From Acidimicrobiaceae bacterium (lineage in GTDB: Bacteria; Actinomycetota; Acidimicrobiia; Acidimicrobiales; RAAP-2), in assembly GCA_003133005.1 (NCBI GenBank), contig PKZI01000183.1:1-9650 (forward strand): DNA of 9,650 nucleotides, given 5' to 3'. Positions 5,215-9,650 of the stretch are shown here, piece after piece. Each line of letters opens with the position of its first letter. Position 1 is the stretch's first letter. A model generated the notes under the pieces. It had not been told where the DNA came from. It was given only the letters and a program-made list of their open reading frames with translations, and made no database searches. Made by a program: the position numbers and the translations under genes.

Positions 5215-6473
5215 GCGCGGCGCAGCGAATCTCTTCGAAGACCTTCGCCGCACTCTCGGTGCGCAACTTCCGTCTGTACTTCTTCGGCCAGTTGATCTCG
5301 GTGTCGGGTACCTGGATGCAGTCAGTCGCCCAAGGTTGGCTCGTGTTGCAGTTGACCGGGTCGTCGGTGGACCTCGGGTTCGTCGTTGCCTTGCAGTACG
5401 TACCAATGCTCTTTTTCGGTTCCTACGGTGGGCTCGTGGCGGACCGTCACGAGAAGCGGCGCATCCTCTACTGCACGCAGGTTTCGGCGGGTCTGCTCGC
5501 GCTGCTGCTCGGCGTGCTCGTCACGACTCATCACGCCACCTTCGCCACGGTGCTGGTGCTCGCCGCGTTACTCGGCGTCGTGAATCTCTTTGACAATCCC
5601 GCGCGCCAGTCCTTCGTCCAAGAGATGGTGGGCCGCGACTTGATCGTGAACGCGGTCAGTCTCAACAGCGTGCTGATGAACGCGGGGCGACTCATTGGTC
5701 CGGGCATCGCCGCGGGATTCATCGCGGTCGTAGGAACGGCCGATTGTTTCTACGCCAACGCGGCGTCGTTTCTCGCCGTGCTGATCGCGCTGCTGATGAT
5801 GCGCAAACGAGACTTCGTGCCCATGAAAACCGTCGAACGAGAAAAGGGCCAGTTGCGTCTCGGACTTCGTTACGTGCGTGACAACCCCTTGTTGCGCCAC
5901 GTGATCATCGCGGTGGCGATCGTCGGTACCTTCGCCTATAACTTCACGGTCACGTTGCCTTTGCTCTCGCGAATCACCTTTCACCAGCACTCGGCCGCCG
6001 ACTACGGCGTCTTGATGGCCGCCATGGGAGCGGGTGCGGTCATTGGTGGCCTCGTGATCGCACATCGCTCGCGACCGACGCCCAAGATGCTCGCCTTCCT
6101 CGTGCTGGGTTTCGGATTCTTCATGACGCTCGTCGCGCTCGCACCCAGCGTGCGTTTAGCGGAGATCGCTCTCGTGCCCACCGGAGCGTTCTCCATCGCC
6201 CTCATCGCGACCGCGAACGCCACCTTGCAACTCAACTCGAGCCAACAGATGCGCGGGCGGGTGATGGCGCTGTTCGCCATTGCGTTCCTCGGCACCACGC
6301 CCATTGGCGCGCCTCTCGTGGGCGTCATCGTCTCGTGGACGAATCCGCGCGTGGGTATTGGCGTTGGCTCGGGACTCGCGCTTTTGACCGGTCTTTGGCT
6401 CGTGGTGTCCTATCGGCGCGACGTGAGGAACTTCGTCGCGCTCGAGGCCGTGCAATCGGCTCAGACCGTTTGA
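5211..6473 (+). CDS. MFS exporter, MFS_3/EntS-like
   Basis: This 420-residue inner-membrane transporter of the major facilitator superfamily resembles the EntS (enterobactin exporter) / MFS_3 group. The N-terminal string NFRLYFFGQLISVSGTWMQ, motif A as GGLVADRHEKRR (residues 73-84), NLFDNPARQSFVQEMV and NSVLMNAGRLIGPGIA are typical of that group. About 12 hydrophobic segments can be traced, with a charged central loop around 198-226 dividing the two halves. Exporters of this type use the proton gradient to expel siderophores, drugs or other small molecules. The substrate here is unknown, and no siderophore synthesis gene is in view. The start overlaps the MarR stop by four bases and has no ribosome-binding site of its own, so it depends on translational coupling. 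The 3' end overlaps the acyl-CoA dehydrogenase gene by 13 bp on the opposite strand. Confidence 0.94.
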   Translation: MSAAQRISSKTFAALSVRNFRLYFFGQLISVSGTWMQSVAQGWLVLQLTGSSVDLGFVVALQYVPMLFFGSYGGLVADRHEKRRILYCTQVSAGLLALLLGVLVTTHHATFATVLVLAALLGVVNLFDNPARQSFVQEMVGRDLIVNAVSLNSVLMNAGRLIGPGIAAGFIAVVGTADCFYANAASFLAVLIALLMMRKRDFVPMKTVEREKGQLRLGLRYVRDNPLLRHVIIAVAIVGTFAYNFTVTLPLLSRITFHQHSAADYGVLMAAMGAGAVIGGLVIAHRSRPTPKMLAFLVLGFGFFMTLVALAPSVRLAEIALVPTGAFSIALIATANATLQLNSSQQMRGRVMALFAIAFLGTTPIGAPLVGVIVSWTNPRVGIGVGSGLALLTGLWLVVSYRRDVRNFVALEAVQSAQTV

Positions 6474-7693
6474 GGTTTCGGTTCCTTCGGTAGTCCGAGC
6501 GCACGCTCGCCAATGATGTTGCGCTGGATCTCGGCGGTACCGCCCCAGATCGTCTCAGAGCGCGAGAAGAAGAAGAGTGCCTGGGTGTCCGAAACGGGAT
6601 AGTCCGCGCGTCCTCGTCCCATGCCCGGCAGCGCGCTCGTCCCTTCGCCCTTGCCCGTCAGGATCTGTCCCTCCATGCCCAGGATGTCGATCGCGAGGTC
6701 CATGCTCGCGCGGTGCGCCTCGGACCAGAACATCTTGTTGCACGCTCCCAGCAGCGCCGCGTCGTGGGTATTACGCAATGAATCGGTGAGCGAGCGGTAG
6801 CCGTTGATTTGCATGATCTTGATCTTCTGCCAGGCGCGCACGAGCTGGTCGCGCACCAACACGTCCTCGTTCTTGTGCAGGCGCGTGGCGTCCTTGACGA
6901 GTTGTTCCCATTCCTTCTGGAAGCGTCGGTACCCCGTCGTGGAGGACGAACCTCGCTCGAAACCGAGGGTCGTCATCGCGACCTTCCAGCCGTTGTTGAC
7001 GCCGCCCACGACGTTGTCCTTGGGGCAGCGCGCGTTGGTGAAAAAGACCTCGTTGAACTCGGCCGAGCCATCAACCTGGGTGATGGGTCGCACGTCGACG
7101 CCCTCTTGGCGCATTGGCACGAGCAGATAACTAATGCCGGCGTGCTGGGGAGCGTTCGGGTCGGTACGGCACATCAAAAAGACGTAGTCGGCAATTTGGG
7201 CCTGGGTCGTCCAGACCTTTTGTCCGTTGATGACCCACTCGTCGCCGTCGAGCACGGCGGTCGTCTTGAGGCTCGCGAGGTCGCTGCCCGAATTGGGTTC
7301 GGAAAATCCTTGGCACCACGCGATCGTGCCCTGCAAGATGCCCGGGATGAATTCCTTCTTCTGTTCCTCGGTGCCCCACTGGAGAATCGTTGGTCCGACC
7401 AGCGTGTCGCCAAAGAAGTCCGCTCGCATGGGAGCGCCCGCCTTGGCGAACTCTTCGTTGAGTACGACTTGTTCGAGCAGCGAGAGCCCCTTGCCGCCGT
7501 ATTCAACGGGCCATCCCGCGCAGATCCACCCACCCGCGAAGAGCTTCTTGGTCCAAGTGCGGTTGAACTCCGCGCGTTCGGCGTCGCTCAGACGAAATCC
7601 TGGATCGAACCAGCCCTGGGGCAGGTTCTCTTCGAGCCAGGCTCGTATTTGGGCACGAAATGACTCGGCTTCGGGAGGGTACGTGAGGTCCAT
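6461..7693 (-). CDS. Acyl-CoA dehydrogenase (FadE-like)
   Basis: This 410-residue FAD enzyme of the acyl-CoA dehydrogenase family introduces the alpha-beta double bond into acyl-CoA thioesters. The signature WCQGFSEPNSGSDLASLKT (residues 126-144) is followed by the FAD-contacting VINGQKVWTT and the C-terminal IWGGTAEIQRNIIGERALGLP (382-402). The medium-chain enzymes have their catalytic glutamate in the latter motif, but here that place is Gly384. Glu246 in TTLGFERG is the likely base, as in isovaleryl-CoA dehydrogenase and the mycobacterial steroid FadE enzymes. The sequence style suits the actinobacterial FadE group acting on branched, aromatic or sterol side-chain CoA esters. Specificity cannot be fixed from sequence. 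ATG 7693 (complement) has no clear Shine-Dalgarno sequence but has TACGAT eight bases upstream. No partner FadE, hydratase or thiolase gene is adjacent. Confidence 0.94.
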   Translation of the reverse strand: MDLTYPPEAESFRAQIRAWLEENLPQGWFDPGFRLSDAERAEFNRTWTKKLFAGGWICAGWPVEYGGKGLSLLEQVVLNEEFAKAGAPMRADFFGDTLVGPTILQWGTEEQKKEFIPGILQGTIAWCQGFSEPNSGSDLASLKTTAVLDGDEWVINGQKVWTTQAQIADYVFLMCRTDPNAPQHAGISYLLVPMRQEGVDVRPITQVDGSAEFNEVFFTNARCPKDNVVGGVNNGWKVAMTTLGFERGSSSTTGYRRFQKEWEQLVKDATRLHKNEDVLVRDQLVRAWQKIKIMQINGYRSLTDSLRNTHDAALLGACNKMFWSEAHRASMDLAIDILGMEGQILTGKGEGTSALPGMGRGRADYPVSDTQALFFFSRSETIWGGTAEIQRNIIGERALGLPKEPKPQTV

Positions 7694-7701
7694 ATCGCCA
7701 A

Positions 7702-7707
7702 ATCGTA
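7702..7707 (-). promoter_or_regulatory. Candidate -10 element of the acyl-CoA dehydrogenase
   Basis: TACGAT on the minus strand fits TANNNT and ends eight bases before the ATG, leaving almost no leader. It belongs to the nonamer TACGATTTG (complement of 7699-7707), identical to the one before the P450. No good -35 hexamer is visible. Confidence 0.35.
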
Positions 7708-7731
7708 CTCAACTCAAACGACGCGTTTTCA

Positions 7732-7761
7732 GCCGAATTTGTGCGGTCTGGTTAATTCGGC
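7732..7761. promoter_or_regulatory. Spaced 8-bp inverted repeat in the divergent dehydrogenase/glycosyltransferase gap
   Basis: GCCGAATT (7732-7739) and AATTCGGC (7754-7761) are perfect reverse complements separated by 14 bp, with centres 22 bp apart, about two helical turns. They lie between the two divergent genes and upstream of both predicted start regions. This is the geometry expected for a dimeric regulator touching the same DNA face. As an RNA the same bases could form an 8-bp stem with a 14-base loop, but no U-run follows, so a terminator is unlikely. Confidence 0.4.
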
Positions 7762-7798
7762 GAGAATGAAGGACTTTTCTGATCGTGAAAGTTGACGA

Positions 7799-9169
7799 GT
7801 GTCCCGCTCCCTTGCCCAGACCATTGCCGAGACGAAGGCGTCGTGGGCCCGTTCTCGAGCGATCACGACGCCCGCGCGCGTGCCCGCGCGACCCGCCGAA
7901 CCCGGCAAGCTACGCATCGCTTTCTTGATATACCGTGGTAATCCGCGCTGCGGGGGACAGGGCGTCTACACGCGCCACCTCGCGCGCGAGTTGATGAACC
8001 TCGGCCACAGTGTCGAGGTCTTCTCGGGTCCGCCCTGGCCCGAACTCGACGAGGGCGTGGGTTTTACCCCGGTGCGAGGTCTCGACCTCTACCGTGACCC
8101 CGACCCGTTTCGCATGCCCGCGCCCTCTGAGTTCACCTCGCTCGCCGACGTCGCCGAGTTCGCGGTGATGCTGAGTGGGGGATTCGGTGAGCCGTTGGCG
8201 TACTCACGTCGTGTGGCCAAGTTGCTCAAGGGTCGCCGCAGTGACTTTGACATCATCCACGACAACCAGTGCATGGGTCCGGGCATCTTGGCGCTGCACC
8301 GAAAGGGCTGGCCGCTGCTCGAGACGCTGCACCATCCCATCACCGTCGACCGGTCGATCGCCCTCGATCACGCCGAAACGCCTTGGAAGCGCTACACCAC
8401 GCGTCGCTGGTTCGGTTTCTTGCGTATGCAGGTGCGCGTGGTCAAGCAGCTGCCCGCAGTGCTCACCGTCTCGCACAACTCGAAGATCGACATCAACGCG
8501 CAGATGAAGGTGCCCCTCGATCGGTTGACCGTCGTGCCCGTGGGAGTCGACGCGACGGTCTTTCGCCCCTACGACGACGTCGTGAAGAAAAAGGGCCGCC
8601 TGATGGTCACGTCGAGTTCGGACGTGCCAATGAAGGGTCTCGTGCCTTTGCTCGAGGCGATCGCCAAACTACGTGTCGAGCGTGACATCGATCTGATCGT
8701 CATCGGCCAACCACGCCCCGACGGTCGCGTCGCGCGCGCGATCGAGCGCCTCGCACTCGGCGACATCGTCACCACCATCACGGGGGTGAGCGACGATGCC
8801 CTCGCGCGACTTTACGGCGAGGCCGAGGTCGCGATCGTGCCGAGTCTCTACGAAGGTTTCTCACTGCCGGCGATCGAGGCGATGAGTTGTGGGGTCCCGG
8901 TCGTGGCGACGACCGGCGGGGCGCTGCCCGAAGTGGTGGGCGTGAGCGGTGAGACGGGCCTGCTCGTCGAACCCAATAATCCCGAGGCGCTGGTCGACGC
9001 CATTCGCACGCTGCTCGACGACGCGGTGCTGCGCGAGCGACTCGGCGCCAATGGGCGAGAACGGGTCATCGAGCGCTTCACGTGGCAGGTCACCGCGCGC
9101 GGAACCGCCGCCTGTTACGAGACGATCCTCGCGCACCAACCGCTACCCGACGCCATGCACTTCGACTGA
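7799..9169 (+). CDS. GT4-family glycosyltransferase
   Basis: This 456-residue retaining glycosyltransferase has the GT-B fold and transfers a sugar from a nucleotide donor. The N-terminal acceptor domain starts with LRIAFLIYRGNPRCGGQGVYTRHLARELMNLGH (residues 38-70), whose glycine-rich loop is typical of GT4. The C-terminal donor domain has the E-x7-E motif Glu352-Glu360 in EGFSLPAIEAMSCGVPVVATTGGALPEVV. The usual arginine of the GRL-x3-KG motif is absent: SSSDVPMKG carries only the lysine (Lys279). About 37 residues, rich in Ala, Arg and Pro, precede the fold. GTG 7799 is the first possible start, since an in-frame stop lies two codons upstream. A GTG at 7880 would remove most of the extra residues. 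Its stop overlaps the methyltransferase start by one base, so both probably act in one pathway making a glycosylated lipid or envelope compound. Acceptor and donor are unknown. Confidence 0.92.
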   Translation: MSRSLAQTIAETKASWARSRAITTPARVPARPAEPGKLRIAFLIYRGNPRCGGQGVYTRHLARELMNLGHSVEVFSGPPWPELDEGVGFTPVRGLDLYRDPDPFRMPAPSEFTSLADVAEFAVMLSGGFGEPLAYSRRVAKLLKGRRSDFDIIHDNQCMGPGILALHRKGWPLLETLHHPITVDRSIALDHAETPWKRYTTRRWFGFLRMQVRVVKQLPAVLTVSHNSKIDINAQMKVPLDRLTVVPVGVDATVFRPYDDVVKKKGRLMVTSSSDVPMKGLVPLLEAIAKLRVERDIDLIVIGQPRPDGRVARAIERLALGDIVTTITGVSDDALARLYGEAEVAIVPSLYEGFSLPAIEAMSCGVPVVATTGGALPEVVGVSGETGLLVEPNNPEALVDAIRTLLDDAVLRERLGANGRERVIERFTWQVTARGTAACYETILAHQPLPDAMHFD

Positions 9170-9650
9170 TGCTCACCGCCAATTACGACCTGTTGGGACT
9201 TCGCGACGGCGACGCCATGCTCGACCTCGGTTGCGGGTTCGGTCGCCACGCCTTTGAGGCGGCACGTCGTGGCGCGAACGTGGTGGCTCTTGACGCCGGG
9301 CGTGACGAAGTCGAAGGTGTCGCCAACATGTTCGCCGCGATGCGCCACGCGGGCGAGTTGGTCACCCACAACCCGCACACCGCGTGCGTGCAGGGTGACG
9401 CCTTGCACCTGCCGTTTCCTGAGGCCAGTTTCGACCGCGTCATCGCGTCCGAGGTACTCGAGCACATCCCTCACGACATCGAGGCAATGGGCGAACTCGC
9501 GCGCGTATTGCGCCCAGGGGGCACGATCGCAGTGACCGTGCCGCGCTTCGGGCCCGAACTACTCAACTGGGCGCTGTCGGACGAATACCACAACGTGCCC
9601 GGTGGGCACATCCGGATCTACCGACGTCGGATACTCGAGCAGCGCCTCTC
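9169..9650 (+). CDS. Class I SAM-dependent methyltransferase (3' end beyond the window)
   Basis: An open frame starts at ATG 9169, within TGATG shared with the glycosyltransferase stop, and continues through the right edge (160 codons seen, no stop). It is a Rossmann-fold methyltransferase of the Methyltransf_11 type. Motif I is MLDLGCGFG (residues 17-25), the acidic residue after strand 2 is Asp42 (VVALDAG), GDALHLPFPEASFDRVIASE (76-95) carries the adenine-contacting Asp77 and strand 4, and EHI then leads to VLRPGG (113-118). The later text TVPRFGPELLNWALSDEYHN and GGHIRIYRR belongs to a group that I recall lying beside GT4 glycosyltransferases in actinobacteria. The methyl acceptor is unknown. 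The start is firm because motif I sits very near the N-terminus and the overlap implies coupling. Confidence 0.9.
   Translation, partial: MLTANYDLLGLRDGDAMLDLGCGFGRHAFEAARRGANVVALDAGRDEVEGVANMFAAMRHAGELVTHNPHTACVQGDALHLPFPEASFDRVIASEVLEHIPHDIEAMGELARVLRPGGTIAVTVPRFGPELLNWALSDEYHNVPGGHIRIYRRRILEQRL

Noticed and set aside
5568..6065. 165-codon minus-strand frame inside the MFS gene
   Set aside because: Rich in His, Arg and Asp with no domain features. It is the complement of membrane-segment codons.
6809..7663. Long open frame (284 codons) on the plus strand inside the acyl-CoA dehydrogenase
   Set aside because: It is antisense to a clear enzyme, shows no recognisable motif, and is of the kind that high GC third positions create.
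7227..7769. 180-codon plus-strand frame running out of the dehydrogenase into the divergent gap
   Set aside because: No ribosome-binding site, no motif, and it lies opposite the conserved FAD-binding region of the dehydrogenase.
7799..9650. Defence island or phage-related reading of the right-hand region
   Set aside because: The genes are an ordinary GT4 glycosyltransferase and a small-molecule/lipid-type methyltransferase. No nuclease, integrase, repeat array or DNA-methylase motif is present.

Overview
The window is GC-rich bacterial DNA (by eye about 60%), almost entirely coding, with no RNA genes, transposons, CRISPR array or prophage that I can see. Protein resemblances point to a high-GC actinobacterium. 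The carbonic anhydrase and the P450 closely resemble what I remember of mycobacterial Rv1284 and CYP124, and the last two genes are of a type I recall from mycobacteria and Acidimicrobiia. A free-living member of Acidimicrobiia or a neighbouring class is my best guess. That guess is inference from memory, not a search.

Layout, left to right. (1) The C-terminal third of PstB, the phosphate ABC transporter ATPase. (2) An amidase-signature hydrolase whose stop codon directly abuts the GTG start of a GNAT acetyltransferase. (3) On the minus strand, a small beta-carbonic anhydrase. (4) Divergent from it, an AhpD-core/carboxymuconolactone decarboxylase-like protein. (5) On the minus strand, a CYP124-like cytochrome P450. 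(6) Divergent from it, a NifU-type Fe-S scaffold protein. (7) A MarR repressor and an EntS-type (MFS_3) exporter joined by an ATGA overlap, behind an extended -10 promoter and a perfect palindrome that includes part of the start codon. (8) On the minus strand, an acyl-CoA dehydrogenase. (9) Divergent from it, a GT4 glycosyltransferase overlapping by one base a class I methyltransferase that runs off the right edge.

How the genes work together. There are three probable operons: amidase-GNAT, MarR-MFS and glycosyltransferase-methyltransferase. The MarR-MFS pair looks like an autoregulated efflux unit. The P450 and the acyl-CoA dehydrogenase are in different transcription units, but both fit oxidative breakdown of branched lipid or sterol side chains. 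They also share the nonamer TACGATTTG a few bases before their ATG, which looks like the -10 element of leaderless transcripts.

The genome is very compact. The three tail-to-tail gene pairs meet with a 15-bp overlap, a 6-bp gap and a 13-bp overlap, so no intrinsic terminator fits between them. No gene-free stretch exceeds about 110 bp. I found no convincing new defence system or mobile system. The observations most worth checking are the MarR operator, the palindrome/hairpin over the amidase ribosome-binding site, the spaced inverted repeat between the acyl-CoA dehydrogenase and the glycosyltransferase, and the glycosyltransferase-methyltransferase pair of unknown product.
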